Positions 55,975-64,000 of a stretch of 64,000 nucleotides of DNA are shown here, in pieces; position 1 is the first letter of the stretch; each line of letters opens with the position of its first letter. The DNA lies in contig NZ_CP072203.1 of assembly GCF_017654315.1 (NCBI RefSeq), positions 1,302,001 through 1,366,000 of the forward strand, given 5' to 3'. Source of the stretch: Gordonia polyisoprenivorans (GTDB taxonomy: Bacteria > Actinomycetota > Actinomycetes > Mycobacteriales > Mycobacteriaceae). The notes under the pieces were generated by a model. The model was not told the DNA's origin. It did no database searches and worked only from the letters and a program-made list of their open reading frames with translations. The translations under genes were made by a program, and so were the position numbers.

Positions 55975-56406
55975 ATGGCAATCGAACCCGCATACAGCAT
56001 CTCGTCCAAGGCCAGTGGCGGTGGCCGCGACGGAGAAGTGGTCTCCGCGAGTGGTCAGATCGACCTCGAACTGCGTCCGCCGAAGGAACTCGGTGGCAGC
56101 GGCGACGGCAGCAACCCGGAGGAACTATTCTCCGCCGGCTATGCCGCCTGCTTCCTCGGCGCCCTGCGCGCCACCTCCAAGCAGGCCGGTACACCGGCCC
56201 CCGACGACGCCACCGTCACCGTGACCGTCGGGATCGGCAAGGACGAGTCCGACGGCGGCTTCGGGCTCGTCGTCGACATCGAGACCTACCTGCCCGGCCT
56301 CGACGAGGCGAAGGCCAAGGAACTCGCGGAGCAGGCCCACGCCTTCTGCCCGTACTCCAAGGCCACCAAGGGCAACATCGATCACCACCTGACGGTCCGC
56401 GTCTGA
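55975..56406 (+). CDS. ohr: Organic hydroperoxide resistance protein (Ohr)
   Basis: A 143-residue OsmC/Ohr thiol peroxidase reducing organic hydroperoxides. It contains the two catalytic cysteines in SAGYAACFLGAL and QAHAFCPYSKATKGN, an ISSKASGGGRDGEVVSASGQ start and the Glu/Arg network region RPPKELGG. The CTGAGGAG site precedes the ATG. The 155-base gap to fur has no gene and no OhrR gene is nearby; the Fur protein is the nearest candidate regulator. Confidence 0.95.
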   Translation: MAIEPAYSISSKASGGGRDGEVVSASGQIDLELRPPKELGGSGDGSNPEELFSAGYAACFLGALRATSKQAGTPAPDDATVTVTVGIGKDESDGGFGLVVDIETYLPGLDEAKAKELAEQAHAFCPYSKATKGNIDHHLTVRV

Positions 56407-56484
56407 GGGCGCCGCGACACCACCGCATCACCGCGTACCCTCGGCCACCAGCCGGGCGGCCGCACCACAGGAAGGAGTCACACC

Positions 56485-56967
56485 ATGACTGCACTGTCCA
56501 CCCCCATCACCAGCACCCTGAGTGATGAGCAGAAAGAGATCACCGGCAAGGCCCTCCAGGAGACCCTTGTCGACCTGATCGATCTGTCACTGATCGCCAA
56601 GCAGGCCCACTGGAACGTCGTCGGCGCCCAGTTCCGGTCGGTGCACCTCGAACTCGACGAACTCGTCAGCGTCGCTCGCGAATTCACCGACGCGGCCGCC
56701 GAGCGTGCCACGGCCATCGGCGTCAGCCCGGACGGGCGCGCCGAGACCGTCGCCAAGACCGCCGCTACCAAGGGCTTCGGCGAGGGCTGGACCAAGGACG
56801 CCGACGTCGTGGTCTCGATCGTCGAGAACCTCAAGGCCGTCATCGCCGGTCTGCGCGAGCGCATCGACGTCACCGAGGATGCCGACCCGGTCACCCAGGA
56901 CCTGCTCATCGGCTTCGCCTCGAAGCTCGAGCAATTGCACTGGATGTGGCAGGCGCAGGTGGCCTGA
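56485..56967 (+). CDS. dps: Dps ferritin-like DNA-protection protein
   Basis: A 160-residue Dps. The ferroxidase centre is visible as KQAHWNVVGAQFRSVHLELD, the conserved Asp/Glu/His positions of the family. VSIVENLKAVIAGLRERIDV and ASKLEQLHWMWQAQVA form the last helices. It stores iron as ferric mineral and shields DNA during starvation and peroxide stress. AGGAAGGAG precedes the ATG. It follows ohr by 78 bases and is followed by a long terminator, so fur-ohr-dps probably form one stress regulon. Confidence 0.95.
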   Translation: MTALSTPITSTLSDEQKEITGKALQETLVDLIDLSLIAKQAHWNVVGAQFRSVHLELDELVSVAREFTDAAAERATAIGVSPDGRAETVAKTAATKGFGEGWTKDADVVVSIVENLKAVIAGLRERIDVTEDADPVTQDLLIGFASKLEQLHWMWQAQVA

Positions 56968-57025
56968 GGGCCCCGATACCCGGTGGAGGCGAGGGCGACA
57001 GCCTGGTCCTCGGCTCCACCGATCA

Positions 57026-57064
57026 CGACGACGGACCCCGCCCATGTGGCGGGGTCCGTCGTCG
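57026..57064 (+). terminator. Strong 17-bp hairpin after dps
   Basis: Perfectly complementary arms CGACGACGGACCCCGCC (57026-57042) and its reverse complement (57048-57064) enclose a CATGT loop, about 60 bases after dps. No U-tract. Confidence 0.75.
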
Positions 57065-57151
57065 CATCCGGGTAGGGGCATCTCCGCGGACAGCACCCGA
57101 CCGCTGTGACCTGACGCACGTCGCCGAGTGCGGCGGCGGTAGCGTGTGGGC

Positions 57152-57775
57152 GTGGAGTACTGGGGAGTCATGGCGGGGATCGGACTGCTGGCCGTGGTCG
57201 TCGCGGGCGTTGCCTTCGTCCGCTACCGCGATCGGGAAACAGAACAGCTTCGGCGCGGCGCGTCATTGGCCGGTGAGCTGCGCGCCCTGGCCGCCGGTGA
57301 TGCGGTGCGACTGGCCGCGGTCGAGGAATACGAGACCTCGCTCTATCAGCGACTGTTCTACGTCTCGACGGTGTCGCCGCGGGTGCGCAGCGCCGTGTGG
57401 TGTCTGCTCGCGGCGGTCCTCTCGGCCGCCGGTGCCCTGGCGACACGCGGTGACGGTCTGGCGCTGACGATCGTGCACTGGGCAGCGTTGTTCCTCGCGG
57501 TCGTCTTCGTCCTCGCGACCCTGTTCTTCGCGGGTCTGGCCGCATTCCAGGCGGCCACCACCCCGCGCGTGTCCTTCGCCGAGTCCTATGCGAGCGACAG
57601 TGCTGCTGGTTCCGACGCCGCAGATTCCGGTGCAGCAGGCCCTGATACCGTCGTCTCGGACGCTGACACACCGGCGGACGCCGACGCGCCGGCTACCGAA
57701 AAGGCGACCGCCGAAAAGGCGACCGCCGAAAAGACGACCGCCGAAAAGACGACCACCGAACAGACGGCCACCTAA
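57152..57775 (+). CDS. Membrane protein with repetitive Ala/Thr/Glu/Lys tail
   Basis: A 207-residue protein: helix MAGIGLLAVVVAGVAFVRY, a soluble segment (EYETSLYQRLFYVSTVSPRV), two further helices (AVWCLLAAVLSAAGALATR, AALFLAVVFVLATLFFAGLA), then an acidic low-complexity tail ending in EKATAEKATAEKTTAEKTT. The tail codes repeat in 15-base units. GTG 57152 lies six bases after TAGCGT and is taken as a leaderless start; GTG 57146 is an alternative. Function unknown. Confidence 0.6.
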   Translation: MEYWGVMAGIGLLAVVVAGVAFVRYRDRETEQLRRGASLAGELRALAAGDAVRLAAVEEYETSLYQRLFYVSTVSPRVRSAVWCLLAAVLSAAGALATRGDGLALTIVHWAALFLAVVFVLATLFFAGLAAFQAATTPRVSFAESYASDSAAGSDAADSGAAGPDTVVSDADTPADADAPATEKATAEKATAEKTTAEKTTTEQTAT

Positions 57776-58215
57776 AAGGCCTCCCCCACCCTCATGACTT
57801 GTCGAATTCCGTGAATTCGTGCATCAGTCCGGGACAATAATCGGACAATTCGTGCCATGTTGTGGCACTTTCGCTGCGCCGTCGGTCCGATGTCGTGGTC
57901 GGTTGACAAGATGGCGCGCACCGTCATCCGTTCGGGGGAAGCCTGCCGGATTCCGTACTTCTCACCTGCGCTTTCGGCGCTTCGCGCCTGTGCTGCGCCC
58001 CGGTCCGAGACGGGCTGTGAGGGGTATGTGAGAGTTCCCTTTCCACGGTTCCACGCTGGTGGAGAAAGCTCGTGGTGGTGCGGTTGGATTGGTGGTGCGG
58101 TTGGATATCGCCATGACGCTCCGTGTGCCGAGGCCGGCCAAGAGCCACGGCAAGGACCGCCCGCGCACCCCTGGGCTGCGCTGTGGGATGCAGCGACGGG
58201 AGAAAGGCGGGAACG
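57776..58215. other. 440-base gene-free stretch with possible AraC sites
   Basis: No ORF here shows coding character. Visible elements are the direct repeat GGACAATAA (57832-57840) and GGACAATT (57843-57850) 11 bases apart, GAATTC-CGT-GAATTC just upstream, and a GTGCCA/TGGCAC hairpin (57853-57869). Direct repeats at one helical turn are typical of AraC-family binding sites, and two AraC genes follow. Confidence 0.35.
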
Positions 58216-59258
58216 GTGACGACGCGCGAAGGGTCGGCTGAGCCCGAGTCCGCGGGGCTGACACCGGTCGCGGTTCAGACGTGGCTGGCGCGGATCGGCG
58301 CCGACGACCTCCTCGGTGCCAGCCCGACGCGCTACATCCGGCGCAGCGGCGCCGAGGGAATCGCCAACTACATCCCGGCACTGCATATCACCACCGACGA
58401 TCCGGGCGCGTTCGACGAGATCGTCTTCTGGCGACCCCTGCCCGGGATGTTGGTCTACGCGCTGATCCGGACCCCGTCCACCATGGCGCGCACCCCGGAG
58501 ATCATCGCCGAGTACCCATCGCCCTATGTCGTGGTCGGCACACAGTCGATGCCCGGCGGGGGCACCTTCACCCAGGCCGGCAGCAGCCACCCCTATCGGG
58601 CGCCCGCGCACATCGTGATCTTCGACAACAACGAGCCGTACCAGCAGACCTCCGAGGAGGTCGCCGATCTCGCAGGTGTCTGGATTCCCGTCGAATCACT
58701 GGGCAGAGACTCGTCGGCGTCCCGATCGCCCCCCGTGGTCACCGGGACGCCGTTGGCCTGTGCGGCTGCGGCGTTCATTCGCAACTTCGCGGTCGACGTC
58801 GCCGCACGCGGTGCCGATGTGGACCTCGACACGGGAACTGGCCGTGATCGACCTCGTCCGGGCGATACTCGCCCGCAGGCAGGCCGATCAGTCGCCCGAC
58901 CGCGTCTGCACCGACCCGGTGTACGTGCGCGAGGCCACGCGGGCATTGATCGATCATCATTTCCGAGATCCGGAGTTCAGCGCGGAGACGATCGCGAAGA
59001 CCCTGCACATGAGTCGGCGACATCCGTATCGCTACTTCGGCGACACCGATGACTCGCCGGCCACGATGATCGCGACGCGCCGCCTGGAACGCGCGCGCGA
59101 ACTGCTGGCCTACCGCGAGGGTGCGGGCCTGGATTCGATCGCCGCCGCATCTGGCTTCCATCAGCGGCGACCTTGCGCAATCGATTCCGTGCGGCATTCG
59201 CCGTCGCTCCGAACGAATACCGTCGCTCGCTCGCCGACAGCCGACGTGCGAGCACTGA
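58216..59258 (+). pseudogene. AraC-family regulator broken by two single-base indels
   Basis: Read in one frame from GTG 58216, the N-terminal sensor half is intact (GIANYIPALHITTDDPGAFD, VWIPVESLG). At 58833-58835 an extra G in a GGG run moves the coding sense to the next frame (ELAVIDLVRAILARRQADQS, AETIAKTLHMSRRHPYRYFG). At about 59160 a missing T (CCATCAG instead of CCATTCAG) returns it (TLRNRFRAAFAVAPNEYRRS). With both corrected a normal AraC C-terminal double helix-turn-helix results. Sequencing error in homopolymers is as likely as true decay. GGCGGGAA precedes the start. Confidence 0.75.
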
Positions 59259-60287
59259 TGGTGCGGGGCGTGGTGACCCGAGGTCGGTCTCGGGGTCGAC
59301 GACGCGGGCGATGCGGTGCGCCTGCGTGGGCAGGCCGGCGCGTCGAATCTCGTGTGCGCGCGAGTCGTCGGCGACGCGCTGGCCTTCGATCTCGTTCTCG
59401 CGGCGCGGCCCTTGCGTCACCTGCATGCGTACTGTGCGCTCGTCGCGCCGGGTGTGTTCGAACAGGATGGACGACACCGAGATCACCGACGCACGGTCGA
59501 CTCCGAACCCGGTGTTGCCGTTCTGGTCACCCGTTTCTCCGGGTCGATCACCATCCGTCGCGGCGAGGAACAGACCACGTACGGTCCCGGACAACTCGTC
59601 GTGTACCCCCTTGTGGAGCCGGCGGTGATCGAGGTCACGGGTCCGGCGGACCCGGCCGGGGTGGTGATCCCCGTCGAGAGTCTGGGCGAGGAGTTCGGGC
59701 GGCGAACCGTCCGCGTCCAGACCCTGCTGAGCCGGGCCACCGCGCAGTTCGTGCGCGAACTGGCCCTCTCGTCGCTGACACGGGCGCCGTCGTTCGATCC
59801 CGACGTCGAACTGGCGGCGATCGATCTTGTGCGCGCCGTTCTCGACAACCAGCGCACAGATCTGTTTCGGGTCCGCGACAATTCGCTGGTGATGCGGGCG
59901 GCGGTCGACGACCTCATCGCACGCCGCCACACCGACCCCACCTTCGGTGTCGCCGACATCGCCCGGGAACTCAACATCAGCAGGCGTCATCTATACCGGC
60001 ATTTCACCGACTCGTCGAAGTCGTTGTCGGACTTGATCTCCGAGAGGAGAATCGCCCGCGCGCAGGGTCTGTTGGTGGCGCCGCAACGACACACGTTCGC
60101 CGAAATCGCCGCCGCCAGCGGATTCGGCTCGGCCGCCACCCTGCGCAGCAGATTCCGGACCGAACTCGGTCTGACCCCGGCAGAGTATCGACGGCAGATG
60201 ACCGTCGTCGCCGACTCGACGCCGCCGACGCGGAGGCCGGGACGGCCGATCCTCGATCCCGCCGAGGACTCCTCGCTGGTTGACTGA
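59258..60287 (+). CDS. AraC-family regulator, paralogue, with doubtful start
   Basis: The intact part (from GTG 59316, 323 residues) has an AraC-binding-like sensor domain (LVTRFSGSITIRRGEEQTTY, GVVIPVESLG shared with the previous gene) and the C-terminal HTH pair (VADIARELNISRRHLYRHFT, FAEIAAASGFGSAATLRSRF). The natural start may be ATG 59258, giving MVRGVVT and then EVGLGVDDAGDAV if the CCC at 59277-59279 is read as CC. That would add a third single-base homopolymer indel in this gene pair. Target unknown. Confidence 0.7.
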
Positions 60288-60459
60288 GCCCTCGTCGCGC
60301 GCAGGCGATCGTGCAGTCCTTCGCCGAGTCCTCTGTGAGCTAGCCTCGATGTTTCGCGGGGTGACGCTCGCCGCGTGAGTTGGTCCGGTGGGGTGGTCTG
60401 AGGACCGGATTCCGGACCGGGGCCGTGAGTGTGTGGCCGAGCGTCGGTGGGCGTCGGGG

Positions 60460-62010
60460 TTCACGGCCCCGAAGTGCGTTGTCCTTTCAGTCGGTGGTCA
60501 GGTTGGCCAGCGGGTCAGCCGGGGTTGGGAAGTGCTGCGAGTCGGGTGAGTCCGTCGAGTAGCAACTGGAGGTGGGGTGCGGTGGCGGCGAGTTTGAGTC
60601 GGGTCCGTCGCGCGTGACGGGTCAGTCGGGCGGCGATCGAAAAGATTTGTAGTCGTAGCCGTTTGGGTTCCCACCGTCGGGCTGGGGTGGTGTCGAAGGC
60701 GAGCATCTGTGTCCAGGCGATCACCTCGCACGCGAGCGCGATGATGGCACACCAGATGCGGTTCTGATCGAACCCGTGTAGCGGAAGGTTCGTCAGTCCG
60801 CAGTCTTTGGCGGTGCGGATGCGGTCCTCACAACGCGCCCGCCGCCGGTGGCGCAGTTCGAGCTCGGCCAGCTGGCCGCGGGGTGTGTTGGTGGCGAACG
60901 CGGTCAGTCGCATGCCGTCGGAGTCGGTGAACCGCAACTGCGCCCCCGGATGCGGGCGCTCCTTCCTGACGATCACCCGCATGCCCTCGGGCCAGCCCGA
61001 AAGATCCAGCATGCCCGTCAATTCCGCCACCCACGCCCCGTCGCGTTCGACCCCGTCGGCGTCGTAGGCCGGCGTCCACGCCTGCGGCGACAGTCGGTCG
61101 ATGATCTCGGCGATGGTGTCGGTGAGTCCGAATCCGACCGAGTAGGCCAGCCGCCGTCTGGTCAGATAGTCGAGGAATTCGTGGGTACCGCCGGCCGAAT
61201 CGGTACGGATCAACACGGCTTTGCCCACCCGGTAACCATCGATGCCGGGTACTTGGGCCAGGGCCTGCTCGACGACGGCGATGTGATCGGCGGCGGTGTT
61301 CGACCCGGCATTACCTGGCCGCAACATGATTGCGAGGGGTTCCCCTGTGCCGGCGGCTTGGTGGTCGGCGAACGCGCATAGCGGGTGAAAACCAAACCCT
61401 TTCTTCCAGTTTGGGGTGGCGTGCTCTTTGTCGGAGTGTGCGGTCACCAGCGTCGCGTCGAGGTCGATGATCAACGGATGCCGCACACCGCGGTCATGGT
61501 TAGGGGCTGCGGTGCCGGCCGCGGTCCACGCCTGCGCCCGCGCGGCGGCGCGAGCAGCGTTGATCGCCGACAAGGCGGCCGGTGCGTCGGTGGCCAGCGT
61601 GGAGATCAGCCGCGACACCGTCGGATCCGAGGCGACCGGCCCGAACACGCCCGGATCCGCACGGACGTGGTTGATATCAGCCAAGCAATCGCCGCCCAGG
61701 GCGACCGCGATGGCGAGGTCGAGCAGGATCTTGCCCGGATCGTGAGTGGCCAGAGGCTTGCGCCACGGCGCCAACACCGTCGACAATCCGCTGATCAGAC
61801 CGGTTTTCTCGGCGCACCGCAGCAGGACCGTCGCCCCGGCGTGCGACACCACCCCGCTTCCGGAACCATCTACAGACAACGACGGGTACCACGACGTACA
61901 CTTACTCACCTGAATGGTGCTCCTCGAACTGGTCCGATTGATACCTTCGCAAGTTCAATCATCCCAGGTCAGGGCACCATTCTTTATTCACGACACGAAA
62001 TCACCGTGAA
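60460..62010 (-). mobile_element. IS1380-family insertion sequence (ends uncertain)
   Basis: The transposase at 60515-61909 defines the element. Its ends are not certain: TTCACGG at 60460-60466 and its inverted partner CCGTGAA at 62004-62010 bracket it and could be part of imperfect terminal repeats. GC and codon use change to its right. Confidence 0.5.
60515..61909 (-). CDS. IS1380-family transposase
   Basis: A 464-residue DDE transposase. The first catalytic Asp is in LIIDLDATLVTAHSDKEHAT; NWKKGFGFHPLCAFADHQAA and LAIMLRPGNAGSNTAADHI follow. The second Asp is in LIRTDSAGGTHEFLDYL, and the last acidic residue lies near RRARCEDRIRTAKDCGLTNL. All are signatures of the IS1380 group. Full length, no stops, so possibly active. 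It separates the AraC pair from a small-gene cassette. Confidence 0.92.
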   Translation of the reverse strand: MSKCTSWYPSLSVDGSGSGVVSHAGATVLLRCAEKTGLISGLSTVLAPWRKPLATHDPGKILLDLAIAVALGGDCLADINHVRADPGVFGPVASDPTVSRLISTLATDAPAALSAINAARAAARAQAWTAAGTAAPNHDRGVRHPLIIDLDATLVTAHSDKEHATPNWKKGFGFHPLCAFADHQAAGTGEPLAIMLRPGNAGSNTAADHIAVVEQALAQVPGIDGYRVGKAVLIRTDSAGGTHEFLDYLTRRRLAYSVGFGLTDTIAEIIDRLSPQAWTPAYDADGVERDGAWVAELTGMLDLSGWPEGMRVIVRKERPHPGAQLRFTDSDGMRLTAFATNTPRGQLAELELRHRRRARCEDRIRTAKDCGLTNLPLHGFDQNRIWCAIIALACEVIAWTQMLAFDTTPARRWEPKRLRLQIFSIAARLTRHARRTRLKLAATAPHLQLLLDGLTRLAALPNPG

Positions 62011-62167
62011 AGGCCGAGGCTAGTTTGAGTGTGCAGAGTCACCTCGCTCATCGCTCAGAACAGGTCCGACGAGCGACAGTGAGCTCTATCCATTCGTTCA
62101 AGACACGAGAGTGCTTCGGACGTCTTGCCGGTGGTAACCCCTCGGCCCGCAATGAACAGAGCGAACG

Positions 62168-62539
62168 CTACTTCGTCACGTGTTCCCACACCAGTGAGAC
62201 GTCTGCCCTCGCAGCCTGGAGAGTGGCAATCACATGTTCAAGAATTGACACTGGGATATTTATTGTCCGTGGGGTGGTGTGGTCGCTGATGAGTAGGGCG
62301 ACGTCTTGGTTGGTGAGTTCGCTATCGGCTCGCTGTATGGTCTTGACCGTTGTTGCGATTTCCATGCCGCGATACTCGCTCCGTCTGGTGGCCCACCACG
62401 TCTCCGTTGTTCCGTCCGAGTAATCGGATGCGCGTTCGGAAGTGAGCGTCATGGCTGAGGGTCGGAGTGTGTGAATTCTCCGGTCTTTGGAGTGTCGATC
62501 GATATATTCCTTGTCAGACCGAGTGGTGACTGTGGCCAT
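62168..62539 (-). CDS. Unknown protein of the 62-64 kb cassette
   Basis: A 123-residue soluble protein with no recognised domain. It is rich in Thr, Ser and Arg at the start (ATVTTRSDKEYIDRHSKDRR), with a helix-prone C-terminus (NIPVSILEHVIATLQAARAD). AAAGGAC lies six bases before the ATG at 62539, a strong initiation signal. It is the last gene of a four- or five-gene minus-strand operon. GC is visibly lower than the core. The 258 bases to its left (61910-62167) contain only the right flank of the IS1380 element. Confidence 0.55.
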   Translation of the reverse strand: MATVTTRSDKEYIDRHSKDRRIHTLRPSAMTLTSERASDYSDGTTETWWATRRSEYRGMEIATTVKTIQRADSELTNQDVALLISDHTTPRTINIPVSILEHVIATLQAARADVSLVWEHVTK

Positions 62540-62558
62540 GGTCTGTCCTTTGCCAAGG

Positions 62559-62981
62559 TCACGAAGGGCGCCCTTCGCGGCTGCGTGTGGGTGGGTCGAT
62601 GGTGTGGTCTGTCACCATATCGTCACGGGCGTGGCTGAGCTTCTTGGCTTCTTGCCTGGAGTGTTTGAGGTCGCGGCGTGCAGCGTGGCCGCGTCGAGAC
62701 GATCGTCGGGCCCCGACCAGGATCGTTGCGATCCCGAGCATTGCGATGGCTCCGAGTACGACTCCGTAGAGCAGCAAGGTTCCAGTTGAGCCGGTGATGT
62801 GGTAGCCGAGAACAGAGAAACTGTCGGGGGCCAACGTATGTGTGGTGCCGCTATTGGTTGCGACGCTGGCGATAATCACGATAACAGCAGCGAGGAGAAT
62901 GATCGCCCCGACGATAACAATCATGATGATGCCGCCGTGTGTGCTGTACGCATTGCCGACGATGGCTTTGCGTACCGGCAT
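62559..62981 (-). CDS. Small two-helix membrane protein
   Basis: A 140-residue protein: hydrophobic helix MIVIVGAIILLAAVIVIIAS, a polar loop (TNSGTTHTLAPDSFSVLGYH), a second helix LLLYGVVLGAIAMLGIATIL and a basic cytoplasmic tail (RRSSRRGHAARRDLKHSRQE). A start at ATG 62924, directly before the first helix, is a good alternative to 62981. It stands 19 bases upstream of the next gene on the same strand. Function unknown. Confidence 0.6.
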   Translation of the reverse strand: MPVRKAIVGNAYSTHGGIIMIVIVGAIILLAAVIVIIASVATNSGTTHTLAPDSFSVLGYHITGSTGTLLLYGVVLGAIAMLGIATILVGARRSSRRGHAARRDLKHSRQEAKKLSHARDDMVTDHTIDPPTRSREGRPS

Positions 62982-63005
62982 TTGGGCGCTCTTGGTGAGA
63001 CTCTA

Positions 63006-63218
63006 TCAATCATGGCGACTCGTTCCTGGCTGTGTATGGGATGCCGCCGCAGTGATGATCAGATCGTTTTCCAGTTCGGCGACCGCGCAGAGGACGATCG
63101 CGCTCAGGCTCCTGAGGGCGGTGGCAGTTTCGGCGTCCACTGAGTTGCGGCGTTGGGTAGCGATGAGGTCGGCGTTGAGTTTTCGCGTGATGGGCGGTAG
63201 ATCGGCGCGTGCTGTCAT
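63006..63218 (-). CDS. Small unknown protein (70 residues)
   Basis: Starts with ATG 63218 overlapping the stop of the upstream gene (ATGA), which supports both. The sequence (MTARADLPPITRKLNADLIA, then a helix-rich SAIVLCAVAELENDLIITAA) has no recognised domain. It ends 24 bases before the membrane protein gene. Confidence 0.55.
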   Translation of the reverse strand: MTARADLPPITRKLNADLIATQRRNSVDAETATALRSLSAIVLCAVAELENDLIITAAASHTQPGTSRHD

Positions 63219-63646
63219 CGGCGTGCGGAGTCCGCTTGGAACAGGACGTCTGAAAGCGTTCCACCACGTTCCGCGGTGAGCATCACTCGTCGCCATACCT
63301 GGGCGGCTTCGGTCACGGGGACGTCGGTGGCCAGCAGAATGACGGGGTGGGAATCCCCATCGAGGATGGATGTCCGAGAGTGGCGCGCCCGACGGACTGT
63401 CCGTCGGGCCAGGACGTCGCCGATTGCACTTTGGGCAGTGGTAGCCGGGCTGGTCTCTGGGTGGAACAGGATGTCCCACTCGGCCAGTAGATCGCCCGTG
63501 ACTGCCCGGGAGTCTTCTTCCTGGATGCCCGAGACGATTCTTTCCGGGCGGGAGGAATGTCCTGGACGCGCCCTGTGATAGTCACGCATGTGCCCATAGA
63601 GGCGGCTGCGTGGAGCAGTATTGAGAATACGAGACGTGGTGATCAT
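63215..63646 (-). CDS. Unknown protein of the 62-64 kb cassette
   Basis: A 143-residue soluble protein with a basic N-terminus (TAPRSRLYGHMRDYHRARPG) and an alpha/beta-like C-terminal part (SHPVILLATDVPVTEAAQVW). AGGTGA lies about seven bases before the ATG at 63646. It is translationally coupled to the 70-residue gene. No family recognised. Confidence 0.55.
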   Translation of the reverse strand: MITTSRILNTAPRSRLYGHMRDYHRARPGHSSRPERIVSGIQEEDSRAVTGDLLAEWDILFHPETSPATTAQSAIGDVLARRTVRRARHSRTSILDGDSHPVILLATDVPVTEAAQVWRRVMLTAERGGTLSDVLFQADSARR

Positions 63647-63734
63647 TGAAGTTCACCTGACTGGCCACAGCGACAGCGGCCCTTGCGACGCCGGAAGCGT
63701 TAACGGAAATCCGTCAGATATGAGACTCCGGCTG

Positions 63735-64000
63735 TCACTTAGTGTACTCCTCATCGAGAGGCAGCGTGTGGTTCGCTCCGCTGGTGCAGATTGCGCTGTA
63801 TCGAACGACCGCTGGGCACCGGTTGAGACATTCATACCGATCTCGGTCTGAATGTGGCAGGACGAGCTCACAGTGATGCGTCGCCTTCGTTCCGTTACCA
63901 CAGCGTAGTGGTTTCCCGATTGTGCGGCCGATGACTTCGCGGCAGCGTCCCGTGTACGTCTTTGGCGCGGTCTGCAACTCGCTCAGGTGAGTGGTGCCCA
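63735..64000 (-). CDS. Cysteine/histidine-rich protein, partial at the window edge
   Basis: An open frame runs from beyond base 64000 to a stop at 63735. The visible part has six cysteines and several histidines (RCREVIGRTIGKPLRCGNGT, THHCELVLPHSDRDRYECLN, RCPAVV), which may form a zinc-binding site. The start is not visible; the only in-frame initiator nearby is a TTG at 63977. The 88 bases to the next gene are AT-rich. Confidence 0.4.
   Translation of the reverse strand, partial: GTTHLSELQTAPKTYTGRCREVIGRTIGKPLRCGNGTKATHHCELVLPHSDRDRYECLNRCPAVVRYSAICTSGANHTLPLDEEYTK

Noticed and set aside
57772..58611. A 279-codon minus-strand frame
   Set aside because: It runs antisense into the AraC gene, has no recognisable motif and no initiation signal.

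Overview
This is a GC-rich chromosomal segment of a mycolate-producing actinobacterium (order Mycobacteriales), most likely a Gordonia. Support comes from the M. tuberculosis-like order glnX-mutT3-thiE-thiO-thiS-thiG, a corynebacterial-type aspartokinase with an internal beta-subunit start, a fused HadA/HadB-type dehydratase, PapA-like acyltransferases, and frequent leaderless -10 boxes just ahead of start codons. The genus is an inference. No rRNA, tRNA or CRISPR array was seen.

Layout. 0-4.9 kb: end of glnX, mutT3, a stand-alone LeuA regulatory-domain gene behind a leader-peptide attenuator, and thiamine genes (thiE divergent from a TPP riboswitch followed by thiO-thiS-thiG). 5-9.6 kb: ABC exporter pair and a large LuxR (LAL) regulator. 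9.6-15.9 kb: repeats, SnoaL-like and SCO6745-like proteins, an EamA-like membrane protein, an ATP-grasp enzyme, guanine deaminase, and a scar where two truncated genes meet. 16-20 kb: leuA with its own leader-peptide attenuator, an FUSC membrane protein and a tiny exported peptide. 20-23.7 kb: intergenic repeats with exchangeable cores, a DUF222-HNH endonuclease and an IS110-family element.

23.7-38.4 kb holds the most distinctive locus: five acyltransferase-like proteins with xHxxxD motifs, a GT-2 and a GT-1 glycosyltransferase, a Drr-type ABC exporter and an AfsR-type regulator, without any PKS or NRPS. It reads as a biosynthesis and export cluster for an acylated glycolipid. The regulator-exporter arm continues co-directionally from a nitroreductase and an MFS pump facing a TetR repressor. 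In M. tuberculosis leuA and ask are divergent neighbours. Here they keep that orientation but are about 25 kb apart, with this material between them.

41-57.8 kb is mostly housekeeping: a membrane mannosyltransferase-like protein, lysC-asd, the dehydratase, a gluconate operon (gntR / gntK-gntT), a secreted lipase plus an exported propeller-like protein, an amidohydrolase with a 2-oxoglutarate/Fe(II) oxygenase, and a Fur-Ohr-Dps oxidative-stress group. 58-60.3 kb: two tandem AraC regulators broken by single-base indels. 60.5-64 kb: an IS1380-family transposase and a compact cassette of small unknown genes of lower GC that runs off the window.
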